From NCBI GenBank assembly GCA_937872515.1, contig CALMSX010000117.1, forward strand, positions 101,789-165,788: a stretch of 64,000 nucleotides of DNA, given 5' to 3'. The notes below the pieces were generated by a model. That model saw only the letters and a program-made list of their open reading frames with translations, was not told the origin of the DNA and ran no database searches. The translations under genes and the position numbers were made by a program. Below are positions 27,154 through 34,142 of the stretch, in pieces; the stretch's first letter is position 1; the number at the start of each line of letters is the position of its first letter. The DNA is from an uncultured Bacteroidota bacterium. Its GTDB lineage: Bacteria > Bacteroidota > Bacteroidia > Chitinophagales > Saprospiraceae.

Positions 27154-27498
27154 TCAATGACCGTGTTCTTCTTGCTTTTTCAGGGTCCACCCGTCGGTAA
27201 CCGAGGTTTGGATCCAGGTTTGCCCTGATTTTCGGAGCACCTGAACGTGTAAACCGAAAGTTTTTTCCATTTTTTCCTCAAAATCAGAGACCGTTTCGTG
27301 TTCATAAAAGATAAACTCAGCTTCGGTAAAGTCAGGATTTAACTCCCCGACCGAAAAGTCTCTAAACAGCTCTTCAGCAATGGGCGACAATTCATTTTTA
27401 TCGTGTTTCCCTTTGTAGAAGGATATTTTGAGATGGGGAAATTTTTCATTAAAAGCGAGCTGTAAGCTCAATAAGTGGGTTTCTTTGGTGACTTTCAT
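27154..27498 (-). CDS. Uncharacterised 114-residue protein of the LOG operon
   Basis: The ATG at 27498, 18 bases after the LOG gene stop, gives MKVTKETHLLSLQLAFNEKFPHLK; an in-frame ATG inside the LOG gene is less likely. It alternates strands and helices (KISFYKGKHDKNELSP, EFIFYEHETVSDFEEKMEKTFGLHVQVLRKSG) and has an acidic overall character with a C-terminal WIQTSVTDGWTLKKQEEHGH. No family was recognised with confidence. It is last in the CBS/UspA/LOG operon, followed by a hairpin. Confidence 0.68.
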   Translation of the reverse strand: MKVTKETHLLSLQLAFNEKFPHLKISFYKGKHDKNELSPIAEELFRDFSVGELNPDFTEAEFIFYEHETVSDFEEKMEKTFGLHVQVLRKSGQTWIQTSVTDGWTLKKQEEHGH

Positions 27499-27515
27499 GA
27501 TGGTTAGGTCTTTTA

Positions 27516-28292
27516 TTAATAGACCCTGGTTTGTGTCTTTGACGATCTTTCTCCCAGGATCCACCAGGCCGTTGGTTTGGGCCTAATTTGATAATGGTTT
27601 TTGATGTAATGTTCAATATATGCCATGCCTTCGTCTATGTCATCGGTGAGCAATAAGAGGTCGAGATCAGCAGGATTGATGGTTTTTTCCTGGATCATCT
27701 TTTCGATGAAGATCCACAGGTCGCTGTAATAATCTTTGCCGATGACCACCACCGGGAAATTGTGGAGGATGCCCGTTTGGATTAATGTCAGGGTTTCAAA
27801 AAGCTCATCAATGGTGCCAAATCCGCCCGGCATTACCACAAATGCGTGAGAATATTTGACCAGCAAGACCTTGCGAACAAAGAAGTAGGAAAAATCTACC
27901 GACCGGTGCATGTAAGGGTTGTTGGTCTGCTCTTTTGGCAATTTGATGGTACAGCCCACCGATTGCCCTCCATTTTCAAAGGCGCCTCTGTTGGCGGCCT
28001 CCATTACACCCGGCCCCCCTCCGGTCATGACAGTAAAACCCAGACCGGCAATCTTTTTTCCAACCTCATACGACTTTTGGTACACCGGATGTCCTTCGCC
28101 GGTGCGGGCTGAACCAAAAACCGAAATACAGGGTCCTACAAAGTGAAGGGTTCTAAATCCTTTGATAAACTGTACCATGGCTTTCCATACAAATGACAGT
28201 TCTCTGCCCCTGCTGCTGGGACCATCCAGGAAGTTGATGTCCTGGTTGAATAACTTTTTGGTGGCGGGTTGACTTGTAGTCTGCTGATTCAT
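27516..28292 (-). CDS. LOG family protein (Rossmann-fold nucleotide-binding)
   Basis: A 258-residue protein of the TIGR00730/LOG type. GGGPGVMEAANRGAFENGG near 93-110 and the catalytic PGGFGTIDELFETLTLIQT near 160-178 are the paired family signatures. Plant and bacterial LOG proteins remove ribose 5'-phosphate from nucleoside monophosphates; many bacterial ones are nucleotide-binding with other nucleotide substrates. About 50 extra residues precede the core. It lies 9 bases after the UspA gene and before the unknown small protein, in one operon with a CBS protein. Confidence 0.88.
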   Translation of the reverse strand: MNQQTTSQPATKKLFNQDINFLDGPSSRGRELSFVWKAMVQFIKGFRTLHFVGPCISVFGSARTGEGHPVYQKSYEVGKKIAGLGFTVMTGGGPGVMEAANRGAFENGGQSVGCTIKLPKEQTNNPYMHRSVDFSYFFVRKVLLVKYSHAFVVMPGGFGTIDELFETLTLIQTGILHNFPVVVIGKDYYSDLWIFIEKMIQEKTINPADLDLLLLTDDIDEGMAYIEHYIKNHYQIRPKPTAWWILGERSSKTQTRVY

Positions 28293-28301
28293 ACAATGGT
28301 T

Positions 28302-29135
28302 TTAACTTTCCTTGGCTTTGAATATCAAAGCGGGTACCAAAGTATGGTGAATTGCTTTAATGGAGAAGGATGGCCTGAAATAATTGAAAAACAAGCCTTC
28401 GTTGTCTCTCACCATGGCAATCATATCATACCCACCCTCAACCGCAAGTTGGGAGATGTCTGCAATGGGATCTTTGCTAAAGATGTTCTTTAACTCAAAA
28501 GCAAAGCCGAGTTCATTAATGGTGTAATATTTTTTCAAAATCTCTTCTGCCTGCTGATCAATGTTATCATCCCCTTTTGAAAAGTGAACAAAGTCGGTTT
28601 TAGCTTTCACTTTGTTGTTGTATTCCAAAAAGTGATCAAGAGCAGTGTTGATGTGTGTGACATCGTCGATGACAAATAAAACTTTTTCCATTCTGATGTC
28701 TGCCTTCGATGTGCTGTGCACCGCCAGTACCGGACAATTGGATAGCTTAACCACTGTATTGGAAACAGAACCCAGGATGCGGTCAAACAGGCTTTCCTTG
28801 TCGTGTGTACCCATTATGATGAGGTCGTAGTTTTCTGATTTTTCTTTGAGCAAGATGCTGGAGGCGGGGGTGCCAACCAAAACCTGACATTGCATGGCTT
28901 CATCCGACAGCTTATTTTCGGTTCTTTTTATTTTGATGATTTCTTCCAGCCTTTCACGGGCACCATTGATGACCATGTCGTCGGGTAAGATCATAGGCAT
29001 TTCAGGAGTGGCAATGATGCCACTGATGGCGTGCAAAACATCGATACTGCCACCAAACTGGCGTTGATGCCAAATGGCATAGTCCAATGCCTTTTCAGCG
29101 GATTTGGAAAAATCAAAGGGAACCAGAATTTTCAT
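28302..29135 (-). CDS. Tandem universal stress protein (two UspA domains)
   Basis: A 277-residue protein with two UspA folds. The first opens MKILVPFDFSKSAEKALDYA and has IMGTHDK plus LGSVSNTVVKLSNCPVLAV near 105-140, the GxxxxG nucleotide-binding loop pattern. The second begins near residue 150 (MEKVLFVIDDVTHINTALDHF) and is more divergent, with YDMIAMVRDNEG near 240 in place of the loop. Such proteins sense ATP or stress. It is the second gene of the CBS/UspA/LOG operon (33 bases after the CBS gene). Confidence 0.87.
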   Translation of the reverse strand: MKILVPFDFSKSAEKALDYAIWHQRQFGGSIDVLHAISGIIATPEMPMILPDDMVINGARERLEEIIKIKRTENKLSDEAMQCQVLVGTPASSILLKEKSENYDLIIMGTHDKESLFDRILGSVSNTVVKLSNCPVLAVHSTSKADIRMEKVLFVIDDVTHINTALDHFLEYNNKVKAKTDFVHFSKGDDNIDQQAEEILKKYYTINELGFAFELKNIFSKDPIADISQLAVEGGYDMIAMVRDNEGLFFNYFRPSFSIKAIHHTLVPALIFKAKES

Positions 29136-29168
29136 GACAATAAATTAAAGGTGAACAATAAGTTTGTT

Positions 29169-29618
29169 TTATTTGGTAAAAGCGGCAACCATCAGATCGT
29201 ACGGTGTGATGATGCCTACAATTTTTCCTTCATCATCTACCACCGGCAGCGATCGAAAATAATTTTCTCTGAATATTTCAAAACAATACATCAAAGAATC
29301 CTCCGGACGGACAGCCATAACATGGGGCGAACAGATGCTATCGGCATTGTTGCTGCTCAGCAATTTTTCATTCTTTACCTGACTCGACCTAAGGTTGAGC
29401 CGGGTGCCCCAGTCCAGCAGCAGGTTGAGATCCGACTTGCTAATGATGCCCATCAAAAAGCCGGAGTCGTCAATAACGGGTATGTGATGGATCATCTCTG
29501 TATCAAATATGGTCTGTACTTCGGTGAGTGAAGTATCCTGATTCACAACAATTGGGTTGTGGGTCATGGCCTCACTCACTTTCATGGTTTTTATGGATGT
29601 TTCATGAATCATGATCAA
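29169..29618 (-). CDS. CBS domain pair protein
   Basis: A 149-residue protein that is almost entirely two CBS motifs: MKVSEAMTHNPIVVNQDTSL ... MIHHIPVIDDSGFLMGIISKSDL (about 11-68) and ICSPHVMAVRPEDSLMYCF ... YFRSLPVVDDEGKIVGIITPYDL (about 96-143). CBS pairs bind adenine nucleotides and regulate partner enzymes. First gene of the operon leading to the tandem UspA protein, LOG protein and an unknown protein; all could respond to nucleotide or energy state, but that is an inference. Confidence 0.9.
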   Translation of the reverse strand: MIMIHETSIKTMKVSEAMTHNPIVVNQDTSLTEVQTIFDTEMIHHIPVIDDSGFLMGIISKSDLNLLLDWGTRLNLRSSQVKNEKLLSSNNADSICSPHVMAVRPEDSLMYCFEIFRENYFRSLPVVDDEGKIVGIITPYDLMVAAFTK

Positions 29619-29700
29619 CTGTTTTCACAATAAATTTATCCTGGTTTCTGGTCAATTTCTATGATGGGGGTCATAAATGGTGGTGACACGCAAGGTTTTT

Positions 29701-29790
29701 GCGGAGCGTTTGGCGTATAGCGTGGAGCGTATAGCGCGGAGCGTTTAGCGTGTGGCGCGGAGCGCGGGGTGTAAAGCGCGGAGCGCTATG
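29701..29790. repeat. GC-rich AGCG tandem-like repeat patch
   Basis: Five imperfect 14-21 base units run end to end with GCGGAGCG as the common head (for example GCGCGGAGCGTTTAGCGTG). The block is far more GC-rich than the flanks and has no open frame of note. A second patch with the same AGCG/TAGCGCT theme is at 41261-41351 near the end of the AraC gene. This looks like a dispersed intergenic repeat family, of unknown function. Confidence 0.7.
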
Positions 29791-29799
29791 CGATAGAAT

Positions 29800-30058
29800 T
29801 ATTTTAATGAACTACACCGAATAGAAATGGAAACAATCTCGGACAAACTTGGTCGTTGCCGTGCAAAGCTTTGCACGGTTCCTCGTGAGTTTGCAAAATT
29901 ATAATTTGCGTTAATGAACGATGCTGAGCTTGCCGAAGCATAAATTATAGAGTGAAATCTTGCATTCGATTTGCTCCAAAGTCGCAACCAATCGGTCATG
30001 CCGCTTTGCGCTTCCCTTTGCTTCGCAACGGGACAGGCCGCCGCTTTGTTAATTTTAG
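29800..30058. other. Intergenic stretch with a 20-base perfect palindrome
   Basis: Between the CBS gene and the beta-helix gene is about 460 bases without a recognisable gene. After the AGCG patch comes CCGTGCAAAGCTTTGCACGG at 29859-29878, a perfect palindrome, then more short TTTGC and GCAAAG words (CGCTTTGCGCTTCCC, TTCGCAACGG). A 101-codon frame on the minus strand (29799-30104) is low-complexity, serine-rich and overlaps the start of the next gene, so it is not accepted as a gene. It may be a dispersed repeat or a regulatory leader. Confidence 0.45.
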
Positions 30059-30066
30059 TAACTTTG
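30059..30066 (+). promoter_or_regulatory. Candidate -7 box for the beta-helix gene
   Basis: TAACTTTG fits TAnnTTTG and lies 16 bases before the ATG at 30083. A -33 TTTG at normal spacing was not found. The same octamer precedes the NADH dehydrogenase and MarR genes at similar distances. Confidence 0.42.
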
Positions 30067-30082
30067 TCAAAAATACTAAGGA

Positions 30083-31579
30083 ATGAAAAATAGGATATAC
30101 ACATTTTTTTTCGCCGTACTTTTAATGGGAAGCCAGTCCCTGTACAGTCGCATTTTACCGGTGGGAGTGGGCAAGACCTTTGCTACCGTGACAGCAGCTG
30201 CCCAACAGGCGCTGGCGGGTGATACTATTTTGTGTTACGATGCTTCAATAAACGGAGGAATGTACATCGAAAACCTGAAAGGAAATCAAAACCAATGGAT
30301 CTACCTGCGGGCTGCACAGCCAGGTGCTACGCGCATCCAGGGAGGTAGCAATGCCATTCAGTTTACCGATGCTGCTTACCTGCACATAGAAGGGTTTGTG
30401 ATTTCAGGGCAGACCGGGAATGGATTGAACATGGATGATGGGGGCAGTTACAGCACACCGTCGCACCACCTGCGACTGGTCAATTGCACGTTTGAAAATA
30501 TCAATGCTACGGGAAATAATGATCTTTTGAAGATGTCGGGAATTGACTCTTTTGTCATTACCGGGTGCACCTTTAGAAATGGGGCTGCAGGAGGCAGCGG
30601 CATTGACATGGTAGGCTGTCATTTTGGGGTCATAGAAAAATGTAATTTTTCCAATTTGGGCAGCAATAGTATCCAGGCAAAGGGGGGAACTGCCGATCTC
30701 ATTATTACCAGAAATGTATTTACCAATGGTGGGGCAAGGGCACTCAATCTGGGAGGCAGCACCGGACTTTCTTTTTTCAGGCCCATCGATGCCAAATTCG
30801 AAGCGGCTCGCATCCGGGTTATTGCCAATGTCATCAGTGGTTCGGAAGCCCCGGTGGCCTATGTGGGTTGTACGGAGGTAGTGGTCTCAAATAATACACT
30901 GCTGTTTCCGGGCAAATGGGTGGCACGGATTCTTCAGGAAACCGTTGATCCTACTCGGTTTGTACCTTGCGGCAACAATCAGTTTTTTAACAACCTGATT
31001 GTAGTTGACCAGCGGGTTTCGACAGAAGTAAACATTGGACCCAATACTGCACCGGAAACTTTTTCATTTCAACACAATATGTGGTACAAAACCACCCAGC
31101 CTTCCTGGTCAGGACCCCAGTTGCCGGGTACAAAGGTCAATAACTGGGTGGCAGACCCATTGATCCAGACTGATTCACTCTACGTCTTGGAAGCGACCAG
31201 TCCGGCCATTGCGAAAGGGCTCTCTTATGGTAATGAGATTGTAACAGACATTTCGGGCAAAACATTTTTCAGTCTGCCCACCCTGGGAGCCTGGGAGGCC
31301 AAAACGGTGACCACACAAACCAAAATGGAAGAAGCAGAGAGCCCAATTTTGATCTATCCTAATCCCTGCCACAACCAGGTAGCCATCCGAAAACCGGGCA
31401 AGGCCGTGAAAAGCATCCGTGTATATGATGTTACAGGCAAGGCCTTCAGGGTTATATCAGGCACAGAACAAAATGAACAAGTGATGTTTGATATCGGGGG
31501 ACTCGAAGCGGGTTCTTATTTTTTTGTGGATGCTGAAAGTGGTGAATACCTGGGCCTGGTGGTCAAGCCATCATTTTAG
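30083..31579 (+). CDS. Secreted right-handed beta-helix protein with T9SS sorting domain
   Basis: A 498-residue protein. Signal peptide near 1-22 (FFFAVLLMGSQSLYS). The body has the short strand-turn-strand rungs of a parallel beta-helix (GGSNAIQFTDAAYLHIEGFVIS, HHLRLVNCTFENI, FVITGCTFRNG, FGVIEKCNFSNLG), the pattern of chondroitinase B-like and pectate lyase-like proteins. A T9SS type A domain begins LIYPNPCHNQVAI near 431. It should be exported and either cell-attached or released. No catalytic triad was identified, so an enzyme function is not claimed. The stop overlaps the alkC-like gene by 4 bases. Confidence 0.84.
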   Translation: MKNRIYTFFFAVLLMGSQSLYSRILPVGVGKTFATVTAAAQQALAGDTILCYDASINGGMYIENLKGNQNQWIYLRAAQPGATRIQGGSNAIQFTDAAYLHIEGFVISGQTGNGLNMDDGGSYSTPSHHLRLVNCTFENINATGNNDLLKMSGIDSFVITGCTFRNGAAGGSGIDMVGCHFGVIEKCNFSNLGSNSIQAKGGTADLIITRNVFTNGGARALNLGGSTGLSFFRPIDAKFEAARIRVIANVISGSEAPVAYVGCTEVVVSNNTLLFPGKWVARILQETVDPTRFVPCGNNQFFNNLIVVDQRVSTEVNIGPNTAPETFSFQHNMWYKTTQPSWSGPQLPGTKVNNWVADPLIQTDSLYVLEATSPAIAKGLSYGNEIVTDISGKTFFSLPTLGAWEAKTVTTQTKMEEAESPILIYPNPCHNQVAIRKPGKAVKSIRVYDVTGKAFRVISGTEQNEQVMFDIGGLEAGSYFFVDAESGEYLGLVVKPSF

Positions 31580-32658
31580 GGCAGGAGGGTGAAATCAGCC
31601 GCGTGCATTTCCATGCCATTGACGATGATGCCCACCTTGTGCAGCCCCGGCCGATATTGCCGGGTAGATATGGGCCGGAAAGAAAAAGTCTTTTTAACCT
31701 CCGTTTCTGAGCCGGCAGGAATCAGTCGTTCTGTTATTTTAAATACCTTCCGATAGTATTGACCTCTTCCCAAAAGGAAGTAGATGGCAAATTCAAAACG
31801 GCCTTTGAGCTCTTTCTTGCCTTTGTTACTGATTTGAAAAGTAAATTGTAAATCACCTCCCACATGCACCTTGTTGGTGTGAAGAATAAAATGATCGAGC
31901 AAAAGATCTTCAGAATGGGCGGTACCAAAAAGTGCCATAACCTCACTGTCGCCCGACTTCAACAGGGTGCGGCAGGCATGTTTGAGCAACTTATCGGTTT
32001 CTGTATTTTTGCCCAGGTGTTTTTTAACAAAGTTTACCATTGTCTCCCGGTGATCTTTGGAGATGTCGTTGAGGTGGTTGGCCACCGACTTGCGTACATA
32101 GGCAGAGTCGTCGTAGATGAGGTTGTTCAAAATAGACAGGGTAAGATTGGGATTGTTGATGACCTCAGTTAGGTTAAATGACCAGGGAAGACGGGGCCTG
32201 CTGCCTTCTGAGGCAAGTCTTCGCACGTGTTCGTTTTCATCTTTTGTCCACTTTTTCATTACGGCTATCGTTCTTTTAAAATCTTCGCGCAAAAAATGAC
32301 GGATGGCAAATTCAGAAGATCCAAAGCGGGTGAAATAATGCAGGGCGTCGAGTGAAAGCTCTGTCTCACTTAAGCCAAATTGAGAGACGTAGTCAGGAAA
32401 AACCAGGTTGGTATACGACCTCGGCATGTGAGGAATGACTGCTTTAAAGATGGCAATGTTACTGGCATAAGGGCCGGGCAGGTGACAGTGCAACATTTCT
32501 GAGGTATGGCGCATGCGTTCGTTAAGCTCCATTTGTGGGAAGGCTTTTAATACATCATTGCAAAAGGCCTTGGATTTAAATTTTTTTTCCTGCGCCTTAA
32601 TGTGAGAGGCCAGTTGACCAATCAAAGTACTGTCAAACATATCTTTTAAAGCTGCCAT
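31576..32658 (-). CDS. DNA alkylation repair glycosylase, AlkC-like, with C-terminal Ig-like domain
   Basis: A 360-residue protein. Residues 1-250 are HEAT-like helical repeats with the family signatures FKSKAFCNDVLKAFPQMELNERMRHTSEMLHCHLP near 28-62 and LASEGSRPRLPWSFNLTEV near 147-166. Residues about 255-360 are beta-rich (LILHTNKVHVG, LQFTFQISNKGKKELKG ... ADFTLLP), which fits the Ig-like domain known in AlkC proteins. AlkC removes 3-methyl purines from DNA without flipping the base. Monocistronic; convergent with the beta-helix gene. Confidence 0.85.
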   Translation of the reverse strand: MAALKDMFDSTLIGQLASHIKAQEKKFKSKAFCNDVLKAFPQMELNERMRHTSEMLHCHLPGPYASNIAIFKAVIPHMPRSYTNLVFPDYVSQFGLSETELSLDALHYFTRFGSSEFAIRHFLREDFKRTIAVMKKWTKDENEHVRRLASEGSRPRLPWSFNLTEVINNPNLTLSILNNLIYDDSAYVRKSVANHLNDISKDHRETMVNFVKKHLGKNTETDKLLKHACRTLLKSGDSEVMALFGTAHSEDLLLDHFILHTNKVHVGGDLQFTFQISNKGKKELKGRFEFAIYFLLGRGQYYRKVFKITERLIPAGSETEVKKTFSFRPISTRQYRPGLHKVGIIVNGMEMHAADFTLLP

Positions 32659-32879
32659 AAAGATCTTTATTGAAGCACTAAAATATCGGGATATCTACAC
32701 AAAAGGTCGGTTTTTAGAATAAAATGTAATAAAATACCATTATTTCATTGTTAATGGTTGACAATCAATGGAAAATACATAGAATTATCTAAATATCGCA
32801 ATAAAATGGGGTAAAAGTTAGATTGAGTAAAATATAAATATAATTTTACTTTTTAATTTAAAATCAAAACTTTATTACG

Positions 32880-33299
32880 ATGAACTGGAGTAAATGGATT
32901 ATCGCTTCGCTAATTGCAGGAATTGTGTACTATTTATTGGGCTGGCTGGTCTATGGCATGTTGTTGGCTGATGCTATGCCTCTTGCAGAGGGTATGGCCG
33001 ACATCGTTCAGAAAAAACCGGAAGAAATGGACATGGCATTGATGATCGTGAGTTGTCTTGCCTGGGGATTTCTGGTAGGTTATGTTTTGGTGAAATCAGG
33101 GGCTTCCAACTGGCAGGAAGGCGCAACCCAGGGTTTTATTATTGGCGCTTTAATGTCCCTGTCAATGGGTACGGGCCTCGTAGCCATGTACAAATTCCAG
33201 CTATTGAGCAATACATGGATTGACATGGCAGCCAATGGTGTTTGCACCGCCATAAGTGCAGCAGTTGCCGCCTGGTTCCTCGGACGGGGTAAACAGTAA
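32880..33299 (+). CDS. Small integral membrane protein, unknown
   Basis: A 139-residue protein with four membrane segments: WIIASLIAGIVYYLLGWLVYG near 6-26, MALMIVSCLAWGFLVGYVLV near 52-71, FIIGALMSLSMGTGLVAMY near 86-104 and NGVCTAISAAVAAWFLGRG near 119-137. It resembles DUF1761-type proteins in topology, but the family was not established. Preceded by about 220 AT-rich bases without a gene; followed by a hairpin shared with the convergent TetR gene. Confidence 0.75.
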   Translation: MNWSKWIIASLIAGIVYYLLGWLVYGMLLADAMPLAEGMADIVQKKPEEMDMALMIVSCLAWGFLVGYVLVKSGASNWQEGATQGFIIGALMSLSMGTGLVAMYKFQLLSNTWIDMAANGVCTAISAAVAAWFLGRGKQ

Positions 33300-33315
33300 T
33301 TATCTATAAACCGTT

Positions 33316-33343
33316 GCGGGGCAGTCCTTTGGATTTGCCCCGC
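33316..33343. terminator. Bidirectional hairpin terminator between the small membrane gene and the TetR gene
   Basis: An 8-base perfect stem (GCGGGGCA and TGCCCCGC) with a 12-base loop lies 17 bases after one stop and 3 bases from the convergent stop. On the plus strand it is followed by TTTTATTTTA, a good intrinsic terminator tail. Confidence 0.75.
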
Positions 33344-33345
33344 TT

Positions 33346-34017
33346 TTATTTTAGCACCTTATGAATGAGGTCGCGTAGATAACTGAGGGTGTATGTTGGC
33401 ACTTCATGCCTATCGGCATCGGTAAGCCTTGGCAGGTGACTGATAAAGTATTGCTGGGCATGGGCCGTTTCTACCAAAGTACTGGCCAGAGAATGGGGGT
33501 AGGGATAGCAGCTGTCTATTTCAATTATTACTTCTGCAATGGCCTGACACAGGTCTTTATAAGGCTTAAATACCTGGTGTTTATTGATTTCATTGACATC
33601 TTTAATCAAAAACGTCTTTGAGGATTCAGCCACTACTATCTCATAAAGCAGTTTTTGGTCAAAATCTATGCCCCCGGATTGTGTAGGGAGTTTTGTGGTC
33701 AGGAGTTCTATGATGCTGTCCAGTTTTTCTCTGGCATCCCCTAAGTTCTGTATTCTAAACATGACCATGAACTCCAGGTAACTCCAATACCAATTGAGGA
33801 TGTAAAGAAGCAGCCTGTGCTTGTTTTCAAAATACCGGTAAACCGTGGCTTCGGTAATCTCTACCTCCTGAGCGAGTTTCTTAAACGTAAATGATTCAAA
33901 ACCAAGTTCATGTATCATTTTAATGCCCTGCTGCACAATGCTCTTGCCGATAGCGGATTGACTTGGGTCCTTGAGGTAAATTTTTTCGCTGACTTTAAAT
34001 GAAAGTTGAAAATCCAT
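33346..34017 (-). CDS. TetR/AcrR family transcriptional regulator
   Basis: A 223-residue protein from the ATG at 34017; a possible start 30 bases upstream adds ten residues not typical of the family. The N-terminal helix-turn-helix is IGKSIVQQGIKMIHELGFESFTFKKLAQEVEITEATVYRYFENKHRLL split over residues 22-69. The remainder is a helical ligand domain. It is divergent from an exporter operon (degenerate ABC, HlyD, TolC) that starts 126 bases away and very likely represses it. Inverted TAGTATTAC/GTAATACTA repeats lie in between. Confidence 0.87.
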   Translation of the reverse strand: MDFQLSFKVSEKIYLKDPSQSAIGKSIVQQGIKMIHELGFESFTFKKLAQEVEITEATVYRYFENKHRLLLYILNWYWSYLEFMVMFRIQNLGDAREKLDSIIELLTTKLPTQSGGIDFDQKLLYEIVVAESSKTFLIKDVNEINKHQVFKPYKDLCQAIAEVIIEIDSCYPYPHSLASTLVETAHAQQYFISHLPRLTDADRHEVPTYTLSYLRDLIHKVLK

Positions 34018-34058
34018 GGCTAACTCTTTGATACAAAGGTAGTACAATAGAATCTATA

Positions 34059-34132
34059 TAGTATTACATCTTAAATAATTTTAACACTATATTAAAATAA
34101 TAGTAATACTATATTAAGTATTTGTAATGCTA
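34059..34132. promoter_or_regulatory. Candidate TetR operator: inverted repeats between regulator and exporter operon
   Basis: TAGTATTAC at 34059-34067 is repeated inverted as GTAATACTA at 34103-34111, and a near copy GTAATGCTA follows at 34124-34132. The second also forms a short palindrome TAGTAATACTA (34101-34111). Their location between the TetR gene start and the exporter start suits autoregulation and repression. Which half-sites pair is not decidable; the region is AT-rich so chance repeats are possible. Confidence 0.5.
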
Positions 34133-34142
34133 TTTTTGTGGC

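Noticed and set aside
29697..29800. The AGCG repeat patch as a CRISPR array.
   Set aside because: Units vary in length and sequence, there are no unique spacers, and no cas genes are in the window.
29799..30104. A 101-codon frame on the minus strand opposite the beta-helix leader.
   Set aside because: It overlaps a clear gene start and promoter on the other strand, is serine-rich and low in complexity, and matches no recognised family; the DNA looks like repeat sequence.
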